From CBDBGD01 sp965205235 (GTDB taxonomy: Bacteria > Chloroflexota > Dehalococcoidia > Lucifugimonadales > UBA1127): a stretch of DNA of 64,000 bases. The DNA is taken from positions 186,001-250,000 of the forward strand of contig CBDBGD010000002.1 in the NCBI GenBank assembly GCA_965205235.1, read 5' to 3'. Made by a program: the position numbers and the translations under genes. Below, piece after piece: positions 1 through 9,390 of this stretch. Numbering within the stretch: the first letter of the stretch is position 1; each line of letters begins with the position of its first letter. The notes beneath the pieces were generated by a model. It did no database searches and was not told the origin of the DNA. It was given only the letters and a program-made list of their open reading frames with translations.

Positions 1-9
1 GGCGGGTTC

Positions 10-2259
10 GTGGCCGTGGGGCACCGGCCCATACGGCACGACGGCGTGGACAAGGTCACGGGCAAGGCGATGTACGGCGCGGACATCTCGCTGCCCGGCA
101 TGCTGTACGGAGCGATGCTGCGGAGCCCGCACGCCCACGCTCGCATCGTCTCCATCGACACCAGCAGGGCGGAGGCGCACCCGGACGTGAAGGCCGTGGC
201 GACCAGCGCCGACCTGGCGTTGGGGACGGAGAAGCTGACGGAGGTGGGTGAGGACGTGGTCACGACCACCCGGTATCTCAGCAACAACGTCCTTGCCGCG
301 GACAAGGTCCTCTATAAGGGCCACGCCGTTGCCGCCATCGCCGCCTCAAGCCCCCACGTGGCGGAGGAGGCCCTGGCGCTCATCGACGTGACGTACGACG
401 TGCTGCCGTCGGTCACCACGGCCGAGGAGGCGATGAAGCCGGACGCGCCGATCCTGCACGACCACCTAGTGGCGCCGTCGTACGGGGACGAGCCGCCGTC
501 GAAGAGCAACATCGCCGAGCACCAGCAGTTCAAGCTGGGCGACGTGGAGCAGGGTTTCGAGGAGGCGGACCTGGTGCTGGAGCGCGAGTACCGGACCAAG
601 TCGGTGCACCAGGGGTACATCGAGCCGCAGAACGGCACGGCGTGGTGGGCGCACGACGGGCACCTGACGATCTGGTGCAGCAGCCAGGGGCACTTCGGCA
701 TTCGGGACAACACCGCCAAGGTGCTGGGGCTGGACGTGTCGAGCGTGACGGTGGTGCCGATGGAGATCGGCGGCGGCTTCGGCGGGAAGCTCCCGACGTA
801 CCTGGAGCCGGTGGCGGCGGTGCTCTCGAAGAAGAGCGGCCGTCCGGTGAAGATGACGATGAACAGGGCAGAGGTCCTGGAGGCGACGGGGCCGACGTCG
901 GGCACGTACATCCGGCTGAAGATGGGAGTGACGAACGAAGGCCGGATCACCGCCGCCCAGGCCTACCTGGCCTACGAGGCCGGCGCCTACCCCGGCGCGC
1001 CCATCGGCGGGGCGGTGGCGTGCATGTTCGGGCCGTACGCCATCCCGCACGTCCTGGTCGACGGCTACGACGTGGTCACGAACAAGCCCAAGACCGCGGC
1101 GTACCGGGCGCCGGGAGCGCCCATGGGCGCCTTCGCCGTGGAGACCGTGGTGGACGAAATGTGCCAGACGCTGGGCATCGAGCCGCTGGCGTTCCGGCAG
1201 CGCAACGGGGCGCGGGAGGGCACTCGCCGGGTGGACGGCGTCCTCAACCCTCGCATCGGCTTCATGGAGATGGTGGATGCGATGATGGCCCACCCGCACT
1301 ACTCGGCGCCGCTGGGCGGGCCGAACCGGGGCCGCGGCATCGCGACGGGCTTCTGGCGGAACAACACGGGGCCGTCGTCGGTGTTCGCGACGGTGCAGTC
1401 GGACGGGACGATAAGCCTGGTGGAGGGGTCGGTGGACATCGGCGGCTCGCGTGCGGCGATTGCGCAGCAATTCGCCGAGGTGCTGGGCATCCCCGCCGAG
1501 GACGTGAACCCGCACGTGGCGGACACGGACCACATCGGCTACACCTCGCTCACAGGAGGCAGCGGCGTCACGTTCAAGACCGGCTGGGCAGCCCACGACG
1601 CCGCGCAGGACGTGGTGCGCCAGCTCCGGGAGCGGGCGGCGATCTTGTGGGAGACGACGGCGGAGCAGGTGGAGTACCGGAGCGGTGCCCTCTACCGCCG
1701 GGGCGATGCCAGCATGAAGCTAACGCTCAAGGCGCTCGCGGCGCAGCTCAACACGCTCGGCGGCCCGGTGGTGGGACGGGCGTCGGTGAACCCTCGCGGC
1801 GTAGGCCCGTCGTTCAGCGCCACGATGGTGGACGTTGAGGTGGACCCGGAGACGGGCAAGGTGCAGATCCTGCGGTGCACGGCCTTCCAGGACGCGGGAC
1901 GGGCCATCCACCCGGACTACGTGGAGGGGCAGATACAGGGCGGCACGGTGCAGGGCATCGGCTGGGCGCTCAACGAAGAGTACGTGATGAGCGACGAGGG
2001 CCGGCTGCTCAACGCGAGCCTGCTGGACTATCGCATGCCGACGAGCCTGGACGTGCCGATGGTGGACGCGGTCATCGTGGAGGTGCCGAACCCGGGGCAT
2101 CCCTTCGGGGTGCGGGGCGTGGGGGAGGCGTCGATCGTGCCGCCGATGGCGGCGGTGGCGAACGCGATCCACGCGGCGACAGGCGTGCGGATGCGGCAGC
2201 TGCCGATGTCGCCGGGCCGGGTGCTGGAGGGGATCTGGGAGCGGGACGGGGGCGGCTAG
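10..2259 (+). CDS. Xanthine dehydrogenase/CO dehydrogenase-family molybdopterin-binding large subunit
   Basis: Large, molybdenum-cofactor-binding subunit of a xanthine oxidase-family hydroxylase (CoxL/XdhB-like), which hydroxylates or oxidises an organic substrate using water-derived oxygen. The N-terminal a/b-hammerhead domain shows the family signature DGVDKVTGKAMYGADI followed by RSPHAHARI. The cofactor region carries GGGFGGK (about residue 256), the AYRAPGAPMGAFAVE segment and a C-terminal GVGEAS whose Glu is the family's catalytic base. Length 749 is normal. The GTG start lies nine bases from the window edge, so the true start could be upstream. No 2Fe-2S or FAD-binding partner subunit is visible here; if they exist they must lie to the left. 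The substrate cannot be read from sequence: the CODH-specific active-site loop is not evident, so CO dehydrogenase is not claimed. Confidence 0.88.
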   Translation: MAVGHRPIRHDGVDKVTGKAMYGADISLPGMLYGAMLRSPHAHARIVSIDTSRAEAHPDVKAVATSADLALGTEKLTEVGEDVVTTTRYLSNNVLAADKVLYKGHAVAAIAASSPHVAEEALALIDVTYDVLPSVTTAEEAMKPDAPILHDHLVAPSYGDEPPSKSNIAEHQQFKLGDVEQGFEEADLVLEREYRTKSVHQGYIEPQNGTAWWAHDGHLTIWCSSQGHFGIRDNTAKVLGLDVSSVTVVPMEIGGGFGGKLPTYLEPVAAVLSKKSGRPVKMTMNRAEVLEATGPTSGTYIRLKMGVTNEGRITAAQAYLAYEAGAYPGAPIGGAVACMFGPYAIPHVLVDGYDVVTNKPKTAAYRAPGAPMGAFAVETVVDEMCQTLGIEPLAFRQRNGAREGTRRVDGVLNPRIGFMEMVDAMMAHPHYSAPLGGPNRGRGIATGFWRNNTGPSSVFATVQSDGTISLVEGSVDIGGSRAAIAQQFAEVLGIPAEDVNPHVADTDHIGYTSLTGGSGVTFKTGWAAHDAAQDVVRQLRERAAILWETTAEQVEYRSGALYRRGDASMKLTLKALAAQLNTLGGPVVGRASVNPRGVGPSFSATMVDVEVDPETGKVQILRCTAFQDAGRAIHPDYVEGQIQGGTVQGIGWALNEEYVMSDEGRLLNASLLDYRMPTSLDVPMVDAVIVEVPNPGHPFGVRGVGEASIVPPMAAVANAIHAATGVRMRQLPMSPGRVLEGIWERDGGG

Positions 2260-2267
2260 GCTCCTCG

Positions 2268-3755
2268 CTACGCCGCGTTGACGCGGTCGAACAGCTCCAC
2301 TACCGCTCGCGGCGGAGGCGGCGTCAGCAGCGCGGCGGCTACGGCCGACGCCATCGAGATGGCAAAGGCGGGTGTTGCCGGTGCGATGTCCCACACGCCG
2401 CCCGGACCGCCGCTCAGGAACTGCCACGCCGTCGCCGCCAAGGTCCCTGCCACAACCGCCGTTCCTGCGCCCCAGGCGTTGAACCTGCGCCAGTACAGGC
2501 CAAGGATCATGACCGGCCCAAAGGCCGCCCCCATGCCGCCCCACGCATAGCTCACCAGGTCGAATATGGAGTCGGGGAACCAGATCGAGAGTATCGCCGA
2601 CACCATGCCTATGGCGAGCAGCATCCCTCGGCCCATCCACACGCGGGCGTTCGCCGCCAGCCTCATGCTCACCCGCTTGAGCACGGGCGCGTCCTCCGTC
2701 CCAATCGCCGACGCCAGGAGAAGCTGCGAGTCGGCGGTGCTCATCACGGCTGCGATGACGGCGGTGAGCAGCGCCCCCAACACCACGGGGTGGAAGAAGG
2801 TCTCAGAGACGACGAAGTAGACCCTCTCCGAATCTGTGACCGCTCCCAGCATGCCGGCCTCGAACAGGGCGGGGCGTGCGATGACACCGACGAAGAAGGC
2901 CAGCAGGTACACCGTCACGAGCCAGACGACGGCAATGCTGCGCCCCTGAGGGATCTTGTCCTCGCGCTCAATGGCCATGAACCGCTGCAATATCCTGTGC
3001 GCCCCCAGCCCGCCAACGGCCCACCCCGATGCCGAGAGTGCGAAGCTCAGCGTTATGAACGAGCCGTCCACGAGAGTGAAGGGGTCAAAGAAGCCAACGG
3101 CCTGGGGCCCGGCGTTGGACAGCGGTTGGTCCGTGACGATGAGCATGGCAACCACCAGCACGGCCAGACTGAAGAGCATCAGCAGCGCCTGGGACACGTC
3201 CGTCCTGGAGACCGCCATGAATCCGCCGATCAACGTGTACGTCGCAACCGCAAAGAGCGTGAGCATGACGCCTACGGCGAGGTCGAGGCCAAAAATCTGC
3301 TCCAGCAGCTTTGACCCGCCGACAAGCCCGGAACTCACGTAGAAGACCACGAACAGGATGGTGACCAGCCCGGACACCGACCGCAGCGTTCCGGTTGCGT
3401 CTCCGAACCGTCGCTCCATGAACTGGGGGATGGTGACTGCGTTGTCTGCGGCGATGGTGAACCGCCGCAGCCGCTTGGCCAACAGCGTCCAGCTCAGCCA
3501 GACGCCGATGGCTGCGCAGGCCGGCACCCAGAGCTCGACGAGCCCTCCGGTGAAGGCCAGCGCCGGGAGGGCCAGCATGGTCCAGGCGCTGGTGGTGGAC
3601 GAGCCGGTGCTCAGCGCTGCGGTGAAGCTGCTGAGCCGGCGGCCGCCGAGGGTGTAGTCGGCCATGTTCCGTATGCGACGAGCGCCGACGACGGCAATAC
3701 AGATGAGCATGCCGAAGTACACGGCAAAGCCGAAGATGACCCAGATGTTAGCCAT
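2268..3755 (-). CDS. Sodium:solute symporter family (PutP-like) transporter
   Basis: Inner-membrane sodium-coupled transporter of the SSS family; a role in carboxylate, amino-acid or similar solute uptake is inferred. The 495-residue protein is almost entirely hydrophobic with about 13 predicted membrane segments. The N-terminal signature YTLGGRRLSSFTAALSTGSS is the PutP-type segment that forms part of the Na+ site, and a GGFMAVSRTDVSQALLM motif sits near residue 220. It converges on the molybdenum hydroxylase gene with only 8 bp between stops, so it is not co-transcribed with it. The substrate is not predictable. A short AGGGA-like sequence precedes the ATG. Confidence 0.88.
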   Translation of the reverse strand: MANIWVIFGFAVYFGMLICIAVVGARRIRNMADYTLGGRRLSSFTAALSTGSSTTSAWTMLALPALAFTGGLVELWVPACAAIGVWLSWTLLAKRLRRFTIAADNAVTIPQFMERRFGDATGTLRSVSGLVTILFVVFYVSSGLVGGSKLLEQIFGLDLAVGVMLTLFAVATYTLIGGFMAVSRTDVSQALLMLFSLAVLVVAMLIVTDQPLSNAGPQAVGFFDPFTLVDGSFITLSFALSASGWAVGGLGAHRILQRFMAIEREDKIPQGRSIAVVWLVTVYLLAFFVGVIARPALFEAGMLGAVTDSERVYFVVSETFFHPVVLGALLTAVIAAVMSTADSQLLLASAIGTEDAPVLKRVSMRLAANARVWMGRGMLLAIGMVSAILSIWFPDSIFDLVSYAWGGMGAAFGPVMILGLYWRRFNAWGAGTAVVAGTLAATAWQFLSGGPGGVWDIAPATPAFAISMASAVAAALLTPPPPRAVVELFDRVNAA

Positions 3756-3857
3756 ACGCTATTGTCCCTGCGCCGCAGCGGGGGTTGCGGGCCGCAGGGG
3801 GATTATAGACGCGTCTCGTTCGAACGTGCGCTGGAGCGGGACGGAGGCGGCAGGGGG

Positions 3858-6575
3858 CTAGTCCGGTCGCGGCCCGCCGTGGAGGCGATCGTACACCTCG
3901 TGGAAGGCGTCGACGAGCTCAGGCGGGGTGTGGCGGAGGAAGGCGTGGTAGATCGCCTCTTCCATCATTGGACGGCGATCGGATTCGTGCATGAAGTAGA
4001 GGTCCCGCAGCGCCGCCGCAAGCGCCTCTTCGCCCAATGTTTCGTATAAGCTGAGCAGGAAGTACTCTCCCAAAGCATAGTTGCAACGATGTGGTGGATC
4101 GAATTGCTCACGATCTTGAAGCTCATTCAGTTGCTGGATGTTCTCTAGCCCATTGTCGAAGCAAGCTACCTGGACACTACGCCACGCCGCGGGCTTCCGA
4201 GCTTCGAAGGTGTCCAGACCTAACTCATCGTTGGTATAGGCCACCATGAACTCTGCTCCGCCTTCTGCGAGCCACTTGGGGTCACCAGTGAAGTAGTAGT
4301 GGCCAACCTCATGGTACAGTGTTTCCCGACTGAAGGGCCTGGTCCTCTCCCTAAGCACCGTGAAGAACGTACCGTAGTGGGCTGACCATTCCAAGCCATG
4401 CGACTCAGCGAGGGGCAGCACCATGACAACGTCAGTGACCGGAAAGGGGGTTTCCATGAACTCTTCGGCGATACGCACAGTCTGTTCCAACGCTGAGAGC
4501 GCGTCTTCATGTTGGAGGAACGGAGCAGGCTGGATGAGCCAGAGATTGACCTCGCCTGCCAATGGCAGCGACACGGATTTGGACTTGACCTCGTGGGCCT
4601 TGACCAGGTCCTTGTACAGCAGACCACCCTCTAGTCGGAAAGCCCAACCCAAGACGGCCACAAGCGCCGTCGTTTCGCCACTGGGGTCAGTGTTCACCCT
4701 TTCTAGCCAAGTACTGGCCAGAGCTATGTCCTGTGAAGCAAAGTCGCGCAATGAGACAATCGCTCCTAGTTCAATGTGGGATACGCCGTCGCCGAACCAA
4801 GGAGCTGCTGCCACCTGCTGGGCCAACTCCGGGTCCGCCTCCGTCAGACCGACCAAGAACGGAATCGTCCATGCCTCGTCCCATGTTATGGCGTCGACAA
4901 GCCAAGGGATATCTGCTACCCGTCGAGCCACCTCCCGGTCTGCCTTCGCTAGATCAGCCAGATGCGAAACCATCCATCGTTCGCTCTCTGTTATAGCGTC
5001 CGCAAACCATGGACGGCCTGCTACCCGGTGCGCCAACTCCTCGTCTGCCTCCATCAGATGAACCAAGCCCCAAACCGCCCGGAATTCGTGCTCTGTTATG
5101 TCGTCCACAAACCAAGGGAAGCCTACTACCCGTTGCCCCAGCTTTGGGTCTGTCTCCGTCAGATTGACTAGTGCTAGGACTGCGGACATCTTGTCCCAAG
5201 TGATGTCCTCCGCAAACCAGGGGAGCCCGGCCACTCGGCGAGCCAACTCCCGGTCTGCCTTCGTCAGCCGGACTAAGTGCCGAACCAGCCATTGCTCGTG
5301 CTCTGTCATGTCGTCCCCAAGCCAGGGGAGCCCCGATACAAGGTCTGCTAACTCGTGGTCTGCCTCCGCCAGGTCGACCAAGTTCTGAATCGTCCCCCTC
5401 TCCTCCTGAGTGATCCCATCGAACACCCAGGGCAAGGAAGCGACCAGGCGTGCGGCCGCGGGATCACTATTGGCGAGCGGGACCAATAGCTGGAGCCCTT
5501 TCAGTTCCACCGCGGTCACATCGTCACCCAGCCATGGCAACGCTGCTATGTATCGTGCGGTGGAGGCGTCCCCTTCTGCTATACGAACCAAAGCGTTGAG
5601 CGCACCGCTTTCGACTGGAATCTCGCCATCGACTAGCCAGGGGAATGCTGCCACCAGCTGCGCAGTCGCCGCGTCCATCTCTGCAAGCTTCTGCAACCGG
5701 TCAAGCACAGTCGCCTCAGCAGCGTTCACGTTGTCGGCAAGCCACGGGAAGGTTGTCACCCTGTGTGCAATCTCTGGCTCGACCTCCGCAAGCCGGGCCA
5801 AGGAGTGGAGTGTCCGTTGCTCGGCGTCGGTCACACCGTCGACCACCCAGGGGAACACCGTCACCAGTTCTGCAGTTGTCACATTTGCAGCCCTGAGCGC
5901 GAACAGCGCTCCAATCGCTCGTTGCTCCGCGAGGGTCACGTCATCAGCCATCCACAGAAGACCCAGAACGACCCGCGCGAAAGCCGCACTGTCTGCGTCA
6001 GTGAATGCCAAGGCGAATGCCCCGATTGCTTCATGCTCAACCTCCGTCACGCCATCGGCCACCCAGGGGTGGGCGAGCAGCGTCTGCAGGGTCGCCGAAT
6101 CCGTTTGCGCAAGGCTCAGCAACGCTCCAAGTGCGAGGGATTCCATATCGCCGATCCCGTCACCGACCCAGGGCAGGCGCGCAAGGGACTCCCCAATGTC
6201 GGCGTCGAGGAGGTAGACCTCCAGCAGACGGTCTGCAGCCCGAGCGTGGAGCTCGTCCGGAGGAGCGGTGAGCCAGGGGAGGAAGTCGTCGAGATGCACG
6301 GCCGCGCTTTGCCGTGCGGTGGGAGTGGGCGTTGGGGTGGGAGTGGGAGTGGGCGTAGGTGTCGGAGTGGCTGTGGGTGTCGGCGTTGGGGTAGGGGCAG
6401 GAGTGGGTGTAGAGGTCGCGGTGGGGGCGGGCGTGGGGGTGGGCGCCGGGGTCGGCGTGGGCGGCGGGTCACTGTCGCAGGCTGCGAGCAAGGCGAGGGC
6501 CATCGAGCACAGGGCTGCGGCGCCTGCGGTCCATATGGCTCTTCGGGAGTTCGGTATGTGCAAAGCGAATGACAC
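3858..6575 (-). CDS. Repeat-solenoid lipoprotein with C-terminal zinc metallopeptidase-like domain
   Basis: Predicted exported lipoprotein, 905 residues. Residues 1-33 form a signal peptide ending in a lipobox (LLAAC). A long Pro/Thr/Ala linker (about 34-90) follows. Then come about fourteen tandem repeats of roughly 35 residues with consensus PW-(V/L/F)-x-D-(D/G)-(I/V)-T-x-x-E, then L-x-x-L-A-x-x-D-x-x-x-A-x-x-V, so an all-helical HEAT-like solenoid is likely. The C-terminal ~230 residues contain HEVGH followed 12 residues later by the Glu of WLAEG, the gluzincin (MA clan) arrangement of two His and one Glu zinc ligands. It is probably an outward-facing protease or a peptidase-derived binding protein; substrate unknown. 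Codon use is more relaxed and G+C visibly lower than in neighbours, which fits recent gain or rapid repeat turnover. Family name not recognised with certainty. Confidence 0.8.
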   Translation of the reverse strand: MSFALHIPNSRRAIWTAGAAALCSMALALLAACDSDPPPTPTPAPTPTPAPTATSTPTPAPTPTPTPTATPTPTPTPTPTPTPTPTARQSAAVHLDDFLPWLTAPPDELHARAADRLLEVYLLDADIGESLARLPWVGDGIGDMESLALGALLSLAQTDSATLQTLLAHPWVADGVTEVEHEAIGAFALAFTDADSAAFARVVLGLLWMADDVTLAEQRAIGALFALRAANVTTAELVTVFPWVVDGVTDAEQRTLHSLARLAEVEPEIAHRVTTFPWLADNVNAAEATVLDRLQKLAEMDAATAQLVAAFPWLVDGEIPVESGALNALVRIAEGDASTARYIAALPWLGDDVTAVELKGLQLLVPLANSDPAAARLVASLPWVFDGITQEERGTIQNLVDLAEADHELADLVSGLPWLGDDMTEHEQWLVRHLVRLTKADRELARRVAGLPWFAEDITWDKMSAVLALVNLTETDPKLGQRVVGFPWFVDDITEHEFRAVWGLVHLMEADEELAHRVAGRPWFADAITESERWMVSHLADLAKADREVARRVADIPWLVDAITWDEAWTIPFLVGLTEADPELAQQVAAAPWFGDGVSHIELGAIVSLRDFASQDIALASTWLERVNTDPSGETTALVAVLGWAFRLEGGLLYKDLVKAHEVKSKSVSLPLAGEVNLWLIQPAPFLQHEDALSALEQTVRIAEEFMETPFPVTDVVMVLPLAESHGLEWSAHYGTFFTVLRERTRPFSRETLYHEVGHYYFTGDPKWLAEGGAEFMVAYTNDELGLDTFEARKPAAWRSVQVACFDNGLENIQQLNELQDREQFDPPHRCNYALGEYFLLSLYETLGEEALAAALRDLYFMHESDRRPMMEEAIYHAFLRHTPPELVDAFHEVYDRLHGGPRPD

Positions 6576-6605
6576 GACAGCCTACTCTCGCTAAAGCATA
6601 CACTC

Positions 6606-6633
6606 ATAATACAAATACGTTGTAGTTATACAA
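6606..6633 (-). promoter_or_regulatory. Sigma70-type promoter for the repeat lipoprotein
   Basis: Minus-strand -35 TTGTAT (6633-6628), 16-nt spacer, -10 TATTAT (6611-6606), lying in an AT-rich patch 30 nt upstream of the ATG at 6575. It is the most AT-rich stretch in the neighbourhood. Confidence 0.5.
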
Positions 6634-6733
6634 GTGCGTCGAAGCCGACGCGACTCCTCGCCCGAACTTTCTCCCAGGAAGAGGCGGGTGGCGGCGTGGT
6701 AGAATCCGGCTAGTCTACCCACGGAGGCGCGCT

Positions 6734-7132
6734 ATGTCGGTGACGCTGGCGGAGGCGGAGCGCGTGGTGCAGGCGGCACTGCAGAAGGCGCGGGAGCTGG
6801 GCATCGACGTGAGCGTGGCGGTGTGCGACGCGGGAGGGCGGCTGGTGGCCTTCGCCCGCATGGACGAGGCGAACTGGGCCGGGGTGTACGACTCGCAGGG
6901 GAAGGCGGTGGCCGCGGCGGCCTTCCGCGCCGACAGCGCCAGCCTCCAGGGCTGGGCGGACTCCGGGCTGATGCGGGCCATCGTCGCATCGGACGGGGGG
7001 CACATGATGCCCAGCAAGGGCGGCGTCCTGGTGCGCCGCGGTGGGCAGGTGGTGGGTGCGTGCGGCGTCGGCGGCGGCACGAGCGAGGAGGACGAGGAAT
7101 GCGCCCGGGCGGGGGCGGCCGCGCTGGCGTAG
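6734..7132 (+). CDS. GlcG/HbpS family (heme-binding-like) protein
   Basis: Small cytoplasmic protein of the GlcG/HbpS family (Pfam PF03928 type). Members bind heme or cobalamin-like ligands, or accompany glycolate and diol metabolism genes. The 132 residues show the family pattern: SVAVCDAGGRLVAFARMDEA near residue 30, then KAVAAAAFRADSASL, and a C-terminal GGVLVRRGGQVVGACGVGGG with a final acidic helix. Length is typical. ACGGAGG sits 7 nt before the ATG, fixing the start. A TAGAAT -10-like hexamer is at 6700-6705, without a convincing -35. It lies between divergent unrelated genes, so context gives no pathway; the exact ligand is unknown. Confidence 0.85.
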   Translation: MSVTLAEAERVVQAALQKARELGIDVSVAVCDAGGRLVAFARMDEANWAGVYDSQGKAVAAAAFRADSASLQGWADSGLMRAIVASDGGHMMPSKGGVLVRRGGQVVGACGVGGGTSEEDEECARAGAAALA

Positions 7133-7180
7133 GGGTCTTCTCCGCCTTGGATTTCGCCTTTCGGCCGACGGCTCCACTCC

Positions 7181-7209
7181 TTGACTGTGCCGTATGAAAG
7201 GTCTAGCAT
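7181..7209 (+). promoter_or_regulatory. Sigma70-type promoter for the radical SAM gene
   Basis: -35 TTGACT (7181-7186), 17-nt spacer, -10 TAGCAT (7204-7209). It lies inside the longest possible reading frame, which begins at 7194, and therefore argues for the internal ATG at 7278 as the true start. Confidence 0.5.
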
Positions 7210-7277
7210 CCGGTGACCGAAGTGCGCAGGGGAGGGACGTCGAGGGCCCGGATGCGTGCCTGCCCCGAAGGACAGCG

Positions 7278-8582
7278 ATGAACCTGGCCCAGAGGCTTCT
7301 CAAAAATGCCCTCTGGATGCTGGAGGCCGTGCAAGTCAACGGCTCTGCCATCGCCATGCTCGCGGGGGACCGGGTGAACCAGCGCGCCGAGCTTGGGATG
7401 CGCTACTGGAGCTGGCGCAAACTCCTCAACATCCTCCGCATCGAGGTCCAGCTCCGCCTGGGGTGGACGAAGGTGGGGGGACTGCCCTTCGAGTGGGAGA
7501 TCGACACCACCAACATCTGCCAGCTCCAGTGTCCTCTGTGCCACACCGGCCTGGGCACGGTGAACCGGGACAAGGGCTTCATGCACTTCGACACGTACGC
7601 TCGTATCGTCGACCAGATCGAGGACTCGTGCGTGTGGCTGAGCCTGTACAGCTGGGGCGAGCCGTTCCTCAACCCGCAGATCGACCGCTTCATCGCCTAT
7701 GCGCACGAGAAGCGCATTGCCACGCTAGTGAGCAGCAACCTCAACAAGCCGCTGACGCCGGAGATGGCGGAGCGGCTGATACGGTCGGGGCTGGACGTCC
7801 TCATCATCTCGATGGACGGCATCACGCAGGACGTGTACCAGGTGTACCGGGTCAACGGGCACCTGGACCGGGTGCTGGACAACATCCGGCTGCTGGTGCA
7901 GAAGCGCGCGGAGCTGGGCTCGACGACGCCGGCGCTGGAGTGGCAGTTCATCGTGATGCGGCACAACGAGCACCAGGTGGAGGAGGCGCGCCGCATGGCC
8001 CAAGAACTGGGGGTGGACTTGTTCACCCCCAAGCGGGTGGACTTCCCCCACGGCGAGGACGACCTGGAGCTGGCCCGCCAGTGGCTGCCCGCGGCGGAGC
8101 TGGAGGCCCGCATGGCGGACCCCTTCCGCAAGCCGTACAGCGAGGAGGGGACGCGCTGCCTGCGGCTGTGGCGGAGCGGCGTGGTCAACTGGGACGGGGG
8201 CTACGCCCCGTGCTGCTACCTGACGGACGCCGACGACGACTTCGGCGATGCGAGCAGGCAGTCCGTGAAGGAGATATGGAACAATGACCACTACCGGACA
8301 GCCCGGTCACTCTTCAAGAAGGGGTATACGCCCACCAAGTACGTGGGCTGCCTTGACTGCAGCGTGTACAAGGGCTCGCCGGCAGGGCGGGCACGGGGGC
8401 CCGTGACCATCGCCAAGCCGAACGGCGCCCGACCGAGGCGCACCGTACCCGTGCCAGCGGGAATCGCTGTGCGGCGCAACGGCACTCGGCCGTCGGCGGG
8501 GAGCAACGGCGCCGGAGCGTCGGTGCGGGACGCGGCCCGGAAGATGGAGGAGCGGAGCGCGTTGGGGAGCCGTCGGAAGTAG
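7278..8582 (+). CDS. Radical SAM protein with SPASM domain
   Basis: Radical S-adenosylmethionine enzyme, 434 residues. The cluster motif CQLQCPLC gives C81, C85 and C88 (CxxxCxxC) in a TIM-barrel core (LYSWGEPFLNP, LDVLIISMDGITQDVY). The C-terminal part is a SPASM auxiliary-cluster domain with ordered cysteines in TRCLRLW, YAPCCYLTD and GCLDCSVYKG. About 75 residues of basic low-complexity tail follow. The start is the ATG at 7278, preceded by GAAGGA and a promoter; the longer form starting at 7194 would overlap that promoter. SPASM radical SAM enzymes often modify peptides or act as sugar/lipid-modifying enzymes. No precursor peptide or partner is adjacent, so the reaction remains unknown. 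Confidence 0.87.
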   Translation: MNLAQRLLKNALWMLEAVQVNGSAIAMLAGDRVNQRAELGMRYWSWRKLLNILRIEVQLRLGWTKVGGLPFEWEIDTTNICQLQCPLCHTGLGTVNRDKGFMHFDTYARIVDQIEDSCVWLSLYSWGEPFLNPQIDRFIAYAHEKRIATLVSSNLNKPLTPEMAERLIRSGLDVLIISMDGITQDVYQVYRVNGHLDRVLDNIRLLVQKRAELGSTTPALEWQFIVMRHNEHQVEEARRMAQELGVDLFTPKRVDFPHGEDDLELARQWLPAAELEARMADPFRKPYSEEGTRCLRLWRSGVVNWDGGYAPCCYLTDADDDFGDASRQSVKEIWNNDHYRTARSLFKKGYTPTKYVGCLDCSVYKGSPAGRARGPVTIAKPNGARPRRTVPVPAGIAVRRNGTRPSAGSNGAGASVRDAARKMEERSALGSRRK

Positions 8583-8616
8583 CCTGCAACCACCCTCAAC
8601 CGGAGCGAGTGAGAGC

Positions 8617-9390
8617 ATGTTCACAGTAGACCTGTCGGGAAAGAACGCGCTGGTCTTCGGCGTGGCCAACCATCGCAGCATCGCGTGGGCGATAGCCCAG
8701 GTGCTGCACCAGGCCGGGGCGCGACTGGCGCTGGCGTACCAGAACGAGCGGCTCCGAGAGCCCGTGGCCAAGCTGGCAGGGTCCGTGGGCGACGCGATGC
8801 TGGTCCAGTGCGACGTCTCGGACGACGAGCAGGTGGAGCGGGCGTTCGAGGAAGTGCGCGAGGGCTTGGGCGAGCTGGAGGTCGTCGTCCACAGCATCGC
8901 CTATGCGAACCGGGACGACCTGGGCGGCGACTTCTCGAAGACGGGGCGCGAGGGATTTCGCACGGCGCTGGAGATCAGCGCGTACTCGCTGGTGCCCATC
9001 GTGCGACATGCGGCGCCGCTGATGCCCGAAGGGGGGAGCGTGGTCACGATGACCTTCCTGGCGTCGGAGCGGGTCTTCCCCGGCTACAACGTGATGGGGG
9101 TGGCCAAGGCGGCGCTGGAGAACGAGGTGCGGCAGCTTGCGGCGGAGTACGGGCCGCGGAACATCCGGGTCAACGCGATCTCGGCGGGGCCGCTGGACAC
9201 GCTCTCGTCCAGGGTCATCGCGAACTATCGGGACATGAAGCGGGTGCACCTGGAGCGTGCGCCGCTGCAGCGCAGCGTGACCCACGAGGAGGTCGCCGGC
9301 ACGGCGCTCTATCTGTGCAGCGGCCTGTCGAGCGGGGTCACGGGGGCGGTGATCCCCGTGGACGCGGGCTACGGGATCATGGGGGTTTAG
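8617..9390 (+). CDS. fabI: Enoyl-[acyl-carrier-protein] reductase (NADH)
   Basis: Catalyses the last reduction of each fatty-acid elongation cycle, trans-2-enoyl-ACP to acyl-ACP, in the cytoplasm. The 257-residue SDR-fold protein has the FabI-type start FGVANHRSIAWAIAQ, the HSIAYANRDDL and EISAYSLV segments, and the Y-x6-K catalytic pair in GYNVMGVAKAALE (Y157, K164). Position 147 is Phe (TMTFLASE), where E. coli FabI has Tyr146; InhA-type reductases also have Phe here. It follows the radical SAM gene by 34 bp on the same strand and may be co-transcribed. Triclosan/diazaborine response cannot be judged from sequence alone. Confidence 0.95.
   Translation: MFTVDLSGKNALVFGVANHRSIAWAIAQVLHQAGARLALAYQNERLREPVAKLAGSVGDAMLVQCDVSDDEQVERAFEEVREGLGELEVVVHSIAYANRDDLGGDFSKTGREGFRTALEISAYSLVPIVRHAAPLMPEGGSVVTMTFLASERVFPGYNVMGVAKAALENEVRQLAAEYGPRNIRVNAISAGPLDTLSSRVIANYRDMKRVHLERAPLQRSVTHEEVAGTALYLCSGLSSGVTGAVIPVDAGYGIMGV

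Noticed and set aside
466..1596. Long minus-strand frame over the molybdenum hydroxylase gene
   Set aside because: Arg/His-rich shadow translation of a high-G+C gene, with no domain and no ribosome-binding site.
6268..6594. Plus-strand frame with Gly-Val repeats
   Set aside because: Antisense of the Pro/Thr linker of the repeat lipoprotein.
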